From contig NZ_RIAS01000001.1 in NCBI RefSeq assembly GCF_003719335.1, positions 620,001-684,000 of the forward strand: 64,000 nucleotides of DNA, written 5' to 3'. Position 1 is the stretch's first letter. Every line of letters begins with the position of its first letter. This document shows positions 48,453-57,434 of the stretch, one piece after another. The notes below the pieces were generated by a model, which saw only the letters and a program-made list of their open reading frames with translations, ran no database searches and was not told the DNA's origin. A program made the position numbers and the translations under genes. Source of the stretch: Paenibacillus amylolyticus (GTDB lineage: Bacteria; Bacillota; Bacilli; Paenibacillales; Paenibacillaceae).

Positions 48453-49355
48453 TCACAGACGGGTATCCCCACTAAAATTGGCGACCCAGTGTGCGCTCGG
48501 ATCATACACCTCGAATTCGTAACCCCGTTCTTCAAGCAGCTTCATAATGCGCGGCAGCGCCTGCACAGTCTGTTCCCGTTCGTGCATCAAAATAACTTCC
48601 TTATCCCTGTGCACACTGTTGCTCACTCGGGCTACGATTTTATCCGGCTGACCGGGAAGGTTCCAGTCCAGGGAATCTGTCGTCCAGTCCCACATTTTGA
48701 AACCCGCCGCTGCAATGTCTCCCCTGAATGATTCGCCAATTTGCGGACTGCTTCCGTATGGAGCGCGGATGAGATACGGTGTGTATCCGATCAGTTTCTC
48801 GACCATTTTCTGTTCCTTTTTGAACTCATTCACAAAGTTCGCCGAGCTTCCGCTCTTATAGAGCTTGTTATAGTTATGTGTCATGCTGTGTAATCCAGGG
48901 TAACTGCCTTCCTTCACCAAACGTTTCACCGCATCCGGATGTTCATTCAACTGCCGCCCAATCATGAAAAACGTTGCCTTCGCTTCATGTTGTTTTAAAA
49001 TATCAAGCAATTGATCTGTATATTGACTTGGCCCATCATCAAATGTTATGTACACCACTTTTCGAACCTGACCCATAAATCGTGCCGGCTCCTCTTTCGC
49101 CTCCGGTGTGGCCTGAATCATCCCCAGTTTGGCAGGTTGCTCAATGACAGCAATAGGAGGTGGTGCCAATACCGTTTTCATCCAATGAGTCATACCGATA
49201 AACACATATGTCAAGCCCGCAACAAACACAAGCAAGAGCATGATCGCCACGCTCAATCTGCCGTAGCGGATTTTCCTTCTTTTATGAGTTTGTTTTCGAC
49301 TGACACTGCGAATCGCATTTCCATACTCTCGCGTTGTTTCTTGTTGTACTCTCAC
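48453..49355 (-). CDS. Membrane-anchored polysaccharide deacetylase (NodB domain)
   Basis: 300 residues. A basic N-terminus, one membrane anchor near 33-52 (LSVAIMLLLVFVAGLTYVF), a Pro-rich stem, then a NodB domain 95-290: TFDDGPSQYTD gives the catalytic and metal Asp, HSMTHN the metal His pair, RAPYGSSP and DWTTDSLDW the substrate wall, VILMHE the last His. All catalytic motifs are present. It likely deacetylates peptidoglycan or another surface polysaccharide. The GTG start at 49355 has only a weak ribosome site, but no other start precedes the anchor. Confidence 0.85.
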   Translation of the reverse strand: MRVQQETTREYGNAIRSVSRKQTHKRRKIRYGRLSVAIMLLLVFVAGLTYVFIGMTHWMKTVLAPPPIAVIEQPAKLGMIQATPEAKEEPARFMGQVRKVVYITFDDGPSQYTDQLLDILKQHEAKATFFMIGRQLNEHPDAVKRLVKEGSYPGLHSMTHNYNKLYKSGSSANFVNEFKKEQKMVEKLIGYTPYLIRAPYGSSPQIGESFRGDIAAAGFKMWDWTTDSLDWNLPGQPDKIVARVSNSVHRDKEVILMHEREQTVQALPRIMKLLEERGYEFEVYDPSAHWVANFSGDTRL

Positions 49356-49624
49356 GACCTAGCCACTTCCCAACTGTCTTTTTTTCCCGATGAATGGAAT
49401 ATTATATCGATTCACGTCTCTATATAGAAGATTAATAGAAAAACCGTCCCTGTGAATGACAGAATAGTTACAAGCTCGGTTACAATCTACTTATCTCTTT
49501 TCCATGTTTCTCTAGCTCCTGATATGCAACTGAATTCATGCCTGCTATTGATCTTCCCTGCGCTGACCTTCTCCTGTATAATGAGGTGATTTAGGTTATC
49601 TATTTACAAGAAGGAGCTACACCT

Positions 49625-50569
49625 ATGACAAGCATGAACCGTGCCGGCAGATCCATCTATTTGTTATTTTTTGTTGGCATTATTGCCATTTCTTTCTCTT
49701 CTATTTTTGTACGCTGGTCTGACGCAGATGTTGCGGTCATTGCCATGTATCGTCTGTTTCTAACCAATGTGCTCATGCTGCCTTTCGTTTGGCCACACAG
49801 GCATGAGATGCTTCGTCTGAATGTTCGCCAGTGGATCTTGTTACTAGCTTCAGGCGTGATGCTTGCGCTACACTTCCTGCTCTGGATGGGATCACTGAGA
49901 TTAACCAGTGTCGCCAGTTCCACCGTCATCCTTGCTCTGGAGCCAATCCTGATTCTTGCTGGGTCGGTGTGGTTGTTTAAAGCCAAAATTAACCGCATGA
50001 TGCTCATCGGCATGGGTATTGCGCTGTTCGGGTCAATCATTATTGGTGCAGGAGATTTTCAGGTGGCGGGTACTGCTTTGCAGGGAGATATTTTATCGTT
50101 ACTTGGCACGATGGCAGTGGCTGTGCATATGTTGCTGGGTCAATTTTTGCGAACAGGTCTCAGTGCATTCTCGTATAATTTCTGGGTGTTTCTTGTCGCT
50201 GCCTGTACGTTCGCGGTGTACAATCTGTTCATGGGGCATCCGTTCGGCGGGTATGCGGCTTCGGAGTGGGGGATTTTCCTGCTACTGGCCATCGTCCCTA
50301 CCATCTTTGGACATTACCTCTTCAACTGGTTGCTGCAATACATGAATGCTACCACCGTATCTATGGGTGTTCTCGGAGAGCCTGTATTCTCATCCTTGCT
50401 GGCTTGGGTGCTGCTGGGTGAGGCACTGAGTACACTTCAAATGTCGGCAGGTGTCGTGATCCTGTTCGGGGTGTGGATCTTCATTCGGTATGGCAAAACC
50501 AAACCCCAGCCCATTCCGGCTGATGCGCCGATCGCGGCTACGGTTCCCGTTGAACCGAAGACGGTGTAG
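49625..50569 (+). CDS. EamA/DMT-family transporter
   Basis: 314 residues with ten membrane segments in two EamA repeats: residues 10-140 (FSSIFVRWSDADVAVIAMYR, a typical start) and 155-295 (AVAVHMLLGQFLRTG, NWLLQYMNATTVSMGVLGEP). It is a metabolite exporter of the drug/metabolite family with unknown substrate. ATG 49625 has AAGGAG 8 nt upstream and a TATAAT box lies at 49575. The C-terminal 25 residues are Pro/Ala-rich and cytosolic. Confidence 0.88.
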   Translation: MTSMNRAGRSIYLLFFVGIIAISFSSIFVRWSDADVAVIAMYRLFLTNVLMLPFVWPHRHEMLRLNVRQWILLLASGVMLALHFLLWMGSLRLTSVASSTVILALEPILILAGSVWLFKAKINRMMLIGMGIALFGSIIIGAGDFQVAGTALQGDILSLLGTMAVAVHMLLGQFLRTGLSAFSYNFWVFLVAACTFAVYNLFMGHPFGGYAASEWGIFLLLAIVPTIFGHYLFNWLLQYMNATTVSMGVLGEPVFSSLLAWVLLGEALSTLQMSAGVVILFGVWIFIRYGKTKPQPIPADAPIAATVPVEPKTV

Positions 50570-50717
50570 ATGTTTTAATGGCTTAATGATTTAATGATTT
50601 AACCCTGTTTTCTATGAAACTTGTACCGATGAAAAATGAAAGTACCCGGTCAGGTCTGCCAGCCGCAGACCCCGACTATATAACTTGAACCATTACATAT
50701 GAAGGCGGTGTGTTGTT

Positions 50718-51554
50718 ATGAAAAATATTGTATCCATGCGCTGGCTGCTCGCCAGAATGTACGAAACCGATGTTGCCATCGTGGATTGCCGCTTCCTGCT
50801 GGGGCAACCCGATGCCGGACGTGAAGCCTATGAAGCCGGACATATCCCAGGGGCTGTCTACCTTGATCTGGAAAAGGATCTTTCCGCTCCGGTCACCGAG
50901 CACGGCGGACGCCATCCACTTCCTGATCCGGCTGTTCTGTCAAACCGCCTCGCCAAAGCAGGCATCAGCTCTAACAGCCGCATCATTGCCTATGATGATC
51001 AAGGCGGCATGAATGCATCACGTTTGTGGTGGCTGCTCCGCTACTTGGGACATGAGCAAGTCTATGTCATGGATGAGAGTTTCTCGGCTTGGCAGAATGC
51101 CAAGTTCCCGGTGACAACAGACGTGCCGGTACAGATTCCGTCTTCGTTCGAGTGGAGTTTGCATCCGCAGATGCTGGCGAGTGTAGAGGATGTGCAACAA
51201 GCATCGGCAAGCGGCAGCGCCGTGCTCATCGACTCCCGCGATGCCCGCCGCTATGCAGGGCTGGAGGAACCGATCGATGCCAAGGCCGGACACATTCCGG
51301 GGGCTGTGAACTATTTTTGGAAAGACGTGCTTGGTGCAGATGGTCGCTGGTCTGGTGTTGGCGCGCTTGAGGAGCGGTTCGCGAAGCTGGGGAAAGACGA
51401 TGCGATTATTGTATACTGCGGATCAGGCGTCTCCGCCTGCCCGAACGTGATTGCGCTGGAGGAAGCGGGATACACGAATGTGAGGCTGTATTCCGGAAGC
51501 TGGAGCGACTGGATCAGTTATGAGGAGAATGCGGTGGCTACCGGGGAAGTCTGA
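50718..51554 (+). CDS. Two-domain rhodanese (thiosulfate/3-mercaptopyruvate sulfurtransferase)
   Basis: 278 residues. N-terminal rhodanese domain 1-130 with AGHIPGAVYLDL and no catalytic Cys; C-terminal domain 150-270 with AGHIPGAVNYF and active loop CGSGVSA (Cys near 237). CGSGV(S/T)A loops are usual in 3-mercaptopyruvate sulfurtransferases, CRxGxR in thiosulfate ones, so the former is more likely. Cytosolic. ATG 50718 has AAGGCGGTG about 9 nt upstream. Monocistronic with a terminator at 51607. It could link to the sulfur-acquisition genes at 30-35 kb only in a general sense. Confidence 0.88.
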   Translation: MKNIVSMRWLLARMYETDVAIVDCRFLLGQPDAGREAYEAGHIPGAVYLDLEKDLSAPVTEHGGRHPLPDPAVLSNRLAKAGISSNSRIIAYDDQGGMNASRLWWLLRYLGHEQVYVMDESFSAWQNAKFPVTTDVPVQIPSSFEWSLHPQMLASVEDVQQASASGSAVLIDSRDARRYAGLEEPIDAKAGHIPGAVNYFWKDVLGADGRWSGVGALEERFAKLGKDDAIIVYCGSGVSACPNVIALEEAGYTNVRLYSGSWSDWISYEENAVATGEV

Positions 51555-51606
51555 CTTTGAATAATGACGGCTCGAATAGGTAAAATACACCTAGCTTGAG
51601 ATATGC

Positions 51607-51648
51607 AAAAACACCAGGATAGGCTTGAAAGCTCATCGTGGTGTTTTT
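51607..51648 (+). terminator. Terminator of the rhodanese gene
   Basis: AAAAACACCAGGAT pairs with ATCGTGGTGTTTTT around a 13-nt loop, ending in a T-run. Confidence 0.85.
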
Positions 51649-51679
51649 GATGTATCTAAGTATTTACCTCAATACTCCA

Positions 51680-51963
51680 CACCGGAGTAAATATTTACTG
51701 TACAGATACATTGCAAATGTGAGCAACAGGATAAAGATATCAAATATTGAAACGAACGTCCCTAGGGGGTGCTGTGAGATGGCTACACCGAGTGCAATAT
51801 CCCTAGACAATACGGTACCATTGGGTATGAGAATTGCTGTATACAGACGTATCCACCGTTCAACGAGCGTGGTGACGCAACCTTTATTTTTCCCACGACC
51901 GGATACGACGGTATCCAGCTCTCAGTGCCCATACTTGTATAGGGTTGTCACATTTCGGGATAA
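51680..51963 (-). pseudogene. IS30-family transposase relic
   Basis: On the minus strand, from about 51930, the frame reads GH, stop, ELDTVVSGRGKNKGCVTT, then LVERWIRLYTAILIPNG and ALGVAISQHPLGTF. This is the DDE region of IS30-type transposases (consensus GHWELDTVVSxRGKSK, ERKTRLY, ASQYPQGTF as I recall it). The expected Trp codon TGG is TGA at 51922-51924, a single-base nonsense change. Similarity fades after the GTF at about 51750, where a hydrophobic out-of-family tail continues to a stop near 51680. Only about 60 of about 320 residues remain and no inverted repeats are seen. Confidence 0.7.
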
Positions 51964-51998
51964 GAATATATGAAATATAAATCGATAAGTCCTACTGC

Positions 51999-53870
51999 TC
52001 ATTGCGTGAGAGATAATTCATGTGTCATAATCCGCTCTGCCATTTCCTCGGCTTGCAGCACCGCAGACAACGGGTCGGAGAGAAAATACCTATTCCAATC
52101 AAGGTTAATAATCCGGCAGTGATCTGTCTCGATCGATTTCTGCCATGGTTTGACTGTAGATTGCTCATCAGACCCATGACTTGGACCGTTATCCAACACT
52201 AACAGGTAGTCCTCCAGATACCCACCTACCGCACTCCGCACCACATCCAGGTATTCCAGGCCTGGCTCCAGCAGTTCCTGGCGAACCTTGGCTGCTGGCT
52301 TCAAGTTCAATAACCCGTAGGCTGCCTTACCTCCACGAGTCCCCGTATCTCCCACAAGGGTAATATGTTCTCCCCAATTTGGATCAATGACCGTAAATGT
52401 CTTCTCTGTGGAGAACTTGTCCGTGATCGTTTGTCGTATAGAATGTACTCTTCGCCCGTATTCCTTAATCCATGTTTCGGCTTCTATATGGCGATTCAGA
52501 ATACGCCCCATCTCACGGACCCCCTCCTCGACAGAGCCGTACCCACTCCCTCCATAGACAACTGTAGGTGCAATCCGGGCATAGGAAGCGTTGGCAGCAT
52601 GATTCCAGGTGATAATCAGATCCGGTTCCAGTTCAACCACCTTTTCAATCGAGATAAAATTGTGATTGCCGATATCCTGTACTTGATCACAGATATAAGG
52701 CCCCAGCATTTGGTTGCTTTCAATGAGTGAATGCGGTGCTCCAAGAGGTGTCACACCCAGTGCCAGCACTTCTCCCAAATGCCAGTCCACGACAACACGA
52801 CTAGGTTTTTCAGGTATCCTAATCTCGCCTGAGCCTGTGGCAAACATCCGAGTTCTGGCTCCTGGCACGGCAGACGCCGAGGACTTCCTCGCTTGAACTC
52901 CTGTCAGGTCTGTATTCTCTTGAGCTGGCCGAGTTTGATTAGCTTCAACTAAGGATACCGTTCGTTGGCTCCATTCCGAATAATGACTTTTCTGAAGAGC
53001 GTGTGGCTGGAATATATTCGGGGTTGAATTCGGAATGCTACTGTCTCGACGTTTTCTGTAATCGCCCGGAGAAACCCCGTAATGTTTTTTGAAATAGCGA
53101 CTTAGTGTATAACCGTTCTCATAGCCTACTCTCTCTGCGATTTCCTGTAAGGTTCCTTTCGTGCTTACCAGCAGTTTCAACGCCTGTTCCATCCGAATCT
53201 GTGACAGTACACGACTGGGACTTGTGTTCAATTGAAGCTGAAACAATTGGTTCAGATACCTCGGACTGCAATCCAGCATGTCAGCTACCTGTTCCATTTT
53301 GAGTGGTTCCCCGTAGTGACGAGTCAGATATCGCACCGCCTGATCTACCCGATCCAGCTTCGTACGGTTCTTTCTCTGCTCTTGCATTTGTTTCAGCATC
53401 TCGGCGAGCCATTGGTAGAATAATGCCTTGGTTTGAATCCGGCCTGCTGACTGTAGTTCATTCCACTGTCTGTATATCAATTGCATGATTTCAATTAAAG
53501 GCAATGGATGCATTGGTTCAAACCCGAAACTTACTTGCAGAGAATCTGACCCAGTATTGGTTAAGGAACTTTCTGTATTTGCCTTCTCTGGCTCTAATGA
53601 CGAATAAGACAACATATGTATTTCCATCGGACTCTTAACCAGACAATCCAGACGCGTTCCTTTGGAGGCGTGCAGAATATAAGTTCCTTTAATCTGATGC
53701 ATCGCTTGCCCAAGCAGGATCTTTCCCTTGCCATTCGTAACTAATAAAAAAGCATTCGAGGGAAGCGTCCACGTACTAGGATCTTTACTGATGTTAACGG
53801 TCATGATTCGAATATCCAGTAATCGGATTGTTATATGCTCCCATAATGCCCCGTATTCTTCTATGTTCAT
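51999..53870 (-). CDS. AraC regulator fused to a siderophore-binding-protein domain (Btr-like)
   Basis: 623 residues from ATG 53870 (AAAGGA 8 nt upstream; ATG 53876 is an alternative). Residues 1-115 are an AraC N-terminal sensor (LWEHITIRLLDIR, LPSNAFLLVTNGKG). Residues 175-290 hold two helix-turn-helix units (EQVADMLDCSPRYLNQLF and LQEIAERVGYENGYTLSRYF). Residues 345-620 are a periplasmic-binding-protein domain for iron-siderophores (PSRVVVDWHLGEVLALGVTP, KVVELEPDLIITW). The architecture is that of Bacillus Btr, a cytosolic activator that senses a ferric siderophore. It is divergent from a lipoprotein whose binding domain is clearly related. A Fur-like box lies upstream. Confidence 0.9.
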   Translation of the reverse strand: MNIEEYGALWEHITIRLLDIRIMTVNISKDPSTWTLPSNAFLLVTNGKGKILLGQAMHQIKGTYILHASKGTRLDCLVKSPMEIHMLSYSSLEPEKANTESSLTNTGSDSLQVSFGFEPMHPLPLIEIMQLIYRQWNELQSAGRIQTKALFYQWLAEMLKQMQEQRKNRTKLDRVDQAVRYLTRHYGEPLKMEQVADMLDCSPRYLNQLFQLQLNTSPSRVLSQIRMEQALKLLVSTKGTLQEIAERVGYENGYTLSRYFKKHYGVSPGDYRKRRDSSIPNSTPNIFQPHALQKSHYSEWSQRTVSLVEANQTRPAQENTDLTGVQARKSSASAVPGARTRMFATGSGEIRIPEKPSRVVVDWHLGEVLALGVTPLGAPHSLIESNQMLGPYICDQVQDIGNHNFISIEKVVELEPDLIITWNHAANASYARIAPTVVYGGSGYGSVEEGVREMGRILNRHIEAETWIKEYGRRVHSIRQTITDKFSTEKTFTVIDPNWGEHITLVGDTGTRGGKAAYGLLNLKPAAKVRQELLEPGLEYLDVVRSAVGGYLEDYLLVLDNGPSHGSDEQSTVKPWQKSIETDHCRIINLDWNRYFLSDPLSAVLQAEEMAERIMTHELSLTQ

Positions 53871-53926
53871 CGTCATGGTCCTTTCTTTATTTCTCGTTAC
53901 CATCCAAAGCTTTGCCTCATCATATA

Positions 53927-53941
53927 TGATAACCATTCTCA
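53927..53941 (-). promoter_or_regulatory. Fur-like box upstream of the AraC fusion gene
   Basis: TGATAACCATTCTCA matches the 7-1-7 Fur consensus TGATAATNATTATCA at 12-13 of 15 positions. It is weaker than the box at 54036. Confidence 0.55.
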
Positions 53942-54035
53942 ATTCAACCTGTCGATTGAGTTCTGAAATGGTTATGCTTTCGCTTCCGAATCGGTTATTG
54001 TGCAATCGCAAGTTTCCCTCTAGAGTTATATTAAA

Positions 54036-54050
54036 TGAAAATCATTATCA
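54036..54050 (+). promoter_or_regulatory. Fur box upstream of the siderophore-binding lipoprotein
   Basis: TGAAAATCATTATCA matches TGATAATNATTATCA with one mismatch. It lies 23 nt before the TTG start, where it would block the promoter under iron-rich conditions. Confidence 0.8.
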
Positions 54051-54072
54051 ATTAGAAAGAGGGGTCGTCATT

Positions 54073-55044
54073 TTGTTTAAGAAAGCTTGGTATCGTATAT
54101 CCCTGCCTGTTTTGCTGTTCATGGTCATATTCATGAGTGGTTGTACCCGGAACGAGGCAGTGGGGCCAGCCGCGACAGAAACAGAAAACACCGCGCCACA
54201 GACAAGAACACTCTCCACAATGATGGGAGACGTCACTGTACCCCTCACTCCGGAGCGGGTTGTCGTCGACTGGAATATAGGACATGTGCTGGCTGTCGGC
54301 GTAACACCTGTTGGTGTACCGAGCAGCCTGCTGGATTATGGCATGTTCCTGCGTGATAAACTTGTGGATAGCGCGGATTTGGGTAACCATAGTGAGGTTT
54401 CACTTGAGAAAATGGTAGAGTTGGAACCGGATCTGATTATCACATGGGACCAGGAGAAATTTCAGACCTATTCCAAAATAGCTCCGACTGTTGTATTCGT
54501 ACCCGATCAGTATGATTCCATGGAAGCCGAGGTGACCGCCATGGGCGAGATTCTGAATCGCGAAGCAGAAGCCATTGCGTGGAACGAATCGTTTAGTCAA
54601 CGGATTGCAGCGGCTCAGGCCAAAATCAAAGGTGTAATTCCGGCCGATGCCACCTTCACCGTTGCCGATTTTAACTTTTTGAAGAACCCAGCCATTATCG
54701 GCAACAGTGCCAATCGTGGTGGAAGAGCAACCTATGAATTGCTAGGACTGACTCCGGCACCCAAGGTGAAGTCCGATATTCTGGACCAAGGTAAAGAAAA
54801 CCTGGAAGCTAGCGCAGAGGTGTTCGGAGAGTACGTGGGTGATTACCTGCTGATGATGGTTACAGAAGGCACAAAGGATCATTCCCTGTTGCCTAACGTA
54901 TGGGACAACCTGCCTGCGGTGCAGAACAACCATATCTTCAAACTGGATATCCATAAATATTTCACCGCTGATCCCTACACCTCCATTCTACAAGCCGAAG
55001 AGATCGCAGATCGACTCGCAAGTGGGCAGACTGAGCTGAATTAG
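54073..55044 (+). CDS. Iron-siderophore-binding lipoprotein (ABC transporter)
   Basis: 323 residues from TTG 54073 (AAAGAGGGG 8 nt upstream); the frame is open from 53728 but the upstream part is antisense to the AraC gene. Signal peptide with lipobox MSGCTRN near residue 24. The binding domain 50-320 has PERVVVDWNIGHVLAVGVTP, KMVELEPDLIITW and KIAPTVVF, class III fold (FeuA/YxeB-like). It captures ferric siderophores outside the membrane and hands them to a permease; no permease or ATPase gene is in the window. Its domain is a paralogue of the C-terminal half of the divergent regulator. Confidence 0.9.
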   Translation: MFKKAWYRISLPVLLFMVIFMSGCTRNEAVGPAATETENTAPQTRTLSTMMGDVTVPLTPERVVVDWNIGHVLAVGVTPVGVPSSLLDYGMFLRDKLVDSADLGNHSEVSLEKMVELEPDLIITWDQEKFQTYSKIAPTVVFVPDQYDSMEAEVTAMGEILNREAEAIAWNESFSQRIAAAQAKIKGVIPADATFTVADFNFLKNPAIIGNSANRGGRATYELLGLTPAPKVKSDILDQGKENLEASAEVFGEYVGDYLLMMVTEGTKDHSLLPNVWDNLPAVQNNHIFKLDIHKYFTADPYTSILQAEEIADRLASGQTELN

Positions 55045-55416
55045 AGCAAGTCTATAAATCTATTGAAAGTTTACAATTGAAAAGAGGAACTGAAGGCCAA
55101 TTAAGATTTCCTGAGTTCCTTACGAAATCGCCTGTCCATTCGCCAAGAACGGCAATCCAGATTTCAACACTTTTTATCAAGCTCAAAAAACAGTACACAA
55201 ACAGCGCCCACCAGAATGATTCAGGTAGCGCTGTCTTTATTCTCACCTGCACAATGGGGATGGACACCAGCACAAGACAACTCCTCATTAGAAATCGAGT
55301 CCAGACATAATCATCGTATAACACACCATGTGTTTGCTTTAAGACCTCCGTACATAATCATTTAGACCCAATGATTGCTCCATTTAATCAGCATGTGTGT
55401 CCTTAAAGAGTCTGAA
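55045..55416. other. Intergenic stretch after the siderophore-binding gene
   Basis: ACAGCGC (55201) and GCGCTGT (55228-55234), followed by CTTTATTCTC, form a probable terminator for the lipoprotein gene. Upstream, AGGAACT/AGTTCCT forms a second small hairpin at about 55084-55120. A 90-codon minus-strand frame (55052-55324) has no ribosome site or recognisable motif and I do not call it. Confidence 0.45.
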
Positions 55417-55521
55417 TTAACAATAAGCACTTCCCCTTTCCCCTGCATCCAAAATTCTGTGGCGAATATCCTTCAGCTGAATGTTCGCATAATCCCATAG
55501 CAGTAAATGATCCTCTTTCAT
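55417..55521 (-). pseudogene. N-terminal fragment of an AraC-type regulator
   Basis: 34 codons, ATG 55521 to TAA 55417: starts MKEDHLLLWDYANIQLKDIR and ends GERGSAYC. The pattern M-x-E...LW....I.L.DIR is the same as the start of the AraC fusion protein at 53870 (MNIEEYGALWEHITIRLLDIR region). The fragment stops exactly where the family's LPxSAFL segment should begin. There is no ribosome site. It lies 9 nt beyond the stop of the frameshifted XRE gene. Confidence 0.55.
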
Positions 55522-55530
55522 CACGGTTGT

Positions 55531-56359
55531 CTACTCGCGCGTGAAACAATGCTCTAAACGGGATTTTGTTGCCGGGTGAGGCATATAAATCATAACTCGC
55601 TGATCTGGTTCGTTTGGGAATTGAAGGGTGACATGCTCAAATTCAATAACTCCAAAAGTGGGGTGCAAAAGCTTCTTGTAGCCGTCAAGGGAGCCTGGCA
55701 CTTCATGATACTGCCACATCCTTGTAAAATCAGCACTTGTCCTCTTCAGATCTTCAATTAACTTGTCGAATGAATCATCGTTCAGATAACGTGCTCTTGC
55801 CGTTCTAAACTCAGCAATCATTCTTCGTGAGACACTTTCCCAATCCTCCGATCCTTCTTTCCACATAGGGTCGGTAAATTGGCGCCACATCAAGTTATAA
55901 TCATGCGGGGGTGACACCCTATTAATCATAAATACAGCATCTGCCGCTTTATTCCAAGCTAAAAAAACCCCACTTTTTCCCGATGACATAGGCCGGATTA
56001 GGATTCAATTCATTCAGCATATCCTGAATGGATGGGCTGATTTTCTCTTCAATGATAGTTGATTGAGGAGGCAGTGATTCTCCAGCAAGCAGAAAGAGAT
56101 GTCTTCGCTCATTGGGTGTCAGCTTGAGTGCTGAAGCCAAGCTTTCCAGTACACCTACCGACGGACGAATATCACGACCTTGCTCAAGGCGCGTGTACCA
56201 TGAGAGTCCTATATTAGCGATCCCAGCGACCTCCTCTCGCCGCAAGCCTCGTGTGCGACGACGATTGCCAGGCAAAAGGCCAACATCAAGGGGAGAAACT
56301 GAGGATCGTAAATCTCTTAAGAAATTACCTAGCGCTAAACGGCGCTCACTGTCGTTCAA
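55531..56359 (-). pseudogene. XRE-family regulator with MmyB-like domain, frameshifted
   Basis: The first frame (56359-55949) begins at TTG with GGGAGG 6 nt upstream and encodes an XRE helix-turn-helix: LRDLRSSVSP, TRGLRREEVAGIANIGLSWYT, RLEQGRDIRPS, then the start of the MmyB ligand domain up to PNPAYVIGKKWGF. The second frame (to 55531) continues FLAWNKAADAVF and runs to the family's end (RVMIYMPHPATKSRLE). The shift falls at a run of seven T on the minus strand (plus A7 at 55961-55967). With six T the two frames join as GKKWGFLAWNKAAD, a perfect family match. Relatives are regulators often divergent from dehydrogenase genes, as here. Confidence 0.85.
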
Positions 56360-56485
56360 TTAAAACCTCCCCCTTATCCTATCACTTGCAAACCTACCAT
56401 CAAGCAGGTTCTCGTGACCATGTAGTAGTCAAAGTATACTGAAGGCAGTTGATGAGATCAACAATTCTAGGCAAGGAGAATGAAT

Positions 56486-56797
56486 ATGACAACCATTGCA
56501 GGACAAATGTTGGCGAACAAGGTAGTAATGATTACAGGTGCGGGGCGAGGCATTGGAGCTGAGGCAGCAAGGCTGTTTGTACAGCAAGGAGCTTCTGTGA
56601 TGCTCGTCGCGAGGACAGAGTCTGAATTGCGTAAAGTCAGGAATGAAATTGTGACATCGGGTGGAGATGCTGCATATTTCACAGCCGAGCTGTCAGATGC
56701 AGGCAATGTTGAAGAAGCTGTTAAAGCTACAGTGGAACGATATGGCCGTCTTGATGCTGCTTTTAATAACGCAGGTATCGGAGTCACGTACGGGTGA
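56486..56797 (+). pseudogene. Short-chain dehydrogenase, 3' part lost
   Basis: 103 codons from ATG 56486 (AGGAG 7 nt upstream). NKVVMITGAGRGIGAEAARL is the SDR cofactor site (TGxxxGIG) and LDAAFNNAGIGVTYG the NNAG motif. The frame ends at TGA 56795 immediately after, before the catalytic Tyr-x-x-x-Lys, because the sequence switches to unrelated DNA at about 56790. A full SDR would be about 250 residues. Position and direction, divergent from the XRE gene, fit the usual regulator/SDR pair. The remaining product cannot be an active dehydrogenase. Confidence 0.85.
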
Positions 56798-57350
56798 AGG
56801 GAAAAATGCCTCGCTCTTCATTGCATTCCCTGCTCATGAGGCCCGCTATATCAAAATAGTTCAGACCGGAACGGATTCTCACTGGTGGTCTGTAGCTGAA
56901 ATCGCAGTTTATACCGCTGATCAGACGCCTTGGACACCCGGGGAACAGGATGAGCTGCTGCCTACGGAACTGGATCGGACGTCTTGGACAGCTAAAGCTT
57001 CCACGTCTGAAGACGTTAGCGCACTGCTGGACGATAATCTGAACTCACGCTGGACCTCTGCATCCGGACAACAAGCAGACCAGTGGATTCAGATCGATCT
57101 GGGAAGCATCCAGAATTTCAGCCGGTTAACTATGGACTCAGGCAGCAGTACCAATGACTATGCCCGCAGTTTTACAATCGTCACTTCAACGGATGGCGAG
57201 CAATGGAATTCGGTTTCAGAAGCTGTGGGAACAGATTCTTTAATCTCAGTGACATTCACGAACCAGAAGGCACGATATGTCAAAATTGCTTTGACTACGG
57301 ACAATGCTGAGTGGTGGTGGTCTATTGCTGAATTGAAGCTGTACCATTGA
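56793..57350 (+). pseudogene. C-terminal fragment of a discoidin-domain (F5/8 type C) protein
   Basis: About 185 codons to the stop at 57350, with no start of its own. ASLFIAFPAHEARYIKIVQTG and WWSVAEIAVYTAD are the end of one discoidin repeat; DRTSWTAKASTSEDVSALLDD through RYVKIALTTD and WWWSIAELKLYH are a complete second one. These modules sit at the C-terminus of secreted glycosidases. The missing 5' part, signal peptide and catalytic domain, is nowhere in the window. It is fused out of frame to the SDR fragment. Confidence 0.8.
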
Positions 57351-57434
57351 TACGCTGAATTAAAAAAACATCAATTTTACGCAGAATTAAAAAATCATTA
57401 ATCATTAATCTAAGGATTTAAATATCGTTCGTGT

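Noticed and set aside
51638..51973. 111-codon plus-strand frame after the rhodanese gene
   Set aside because: It begins inside the terminator and lies antisense to the IS30 relic, which explains the open frame.
53728..54072. 115-codon N-terminal extension of the siderophore-binding lipoprotein
   Set aside because: It is antisense to the AraC gene and includes the Fur box; the lipobox start is at TTG 54073.
55052..55324. 90-codon minus-strand frame
   Set aside because: It overlaps a probable terminator, lacks a ribosome site and shows no family motif.
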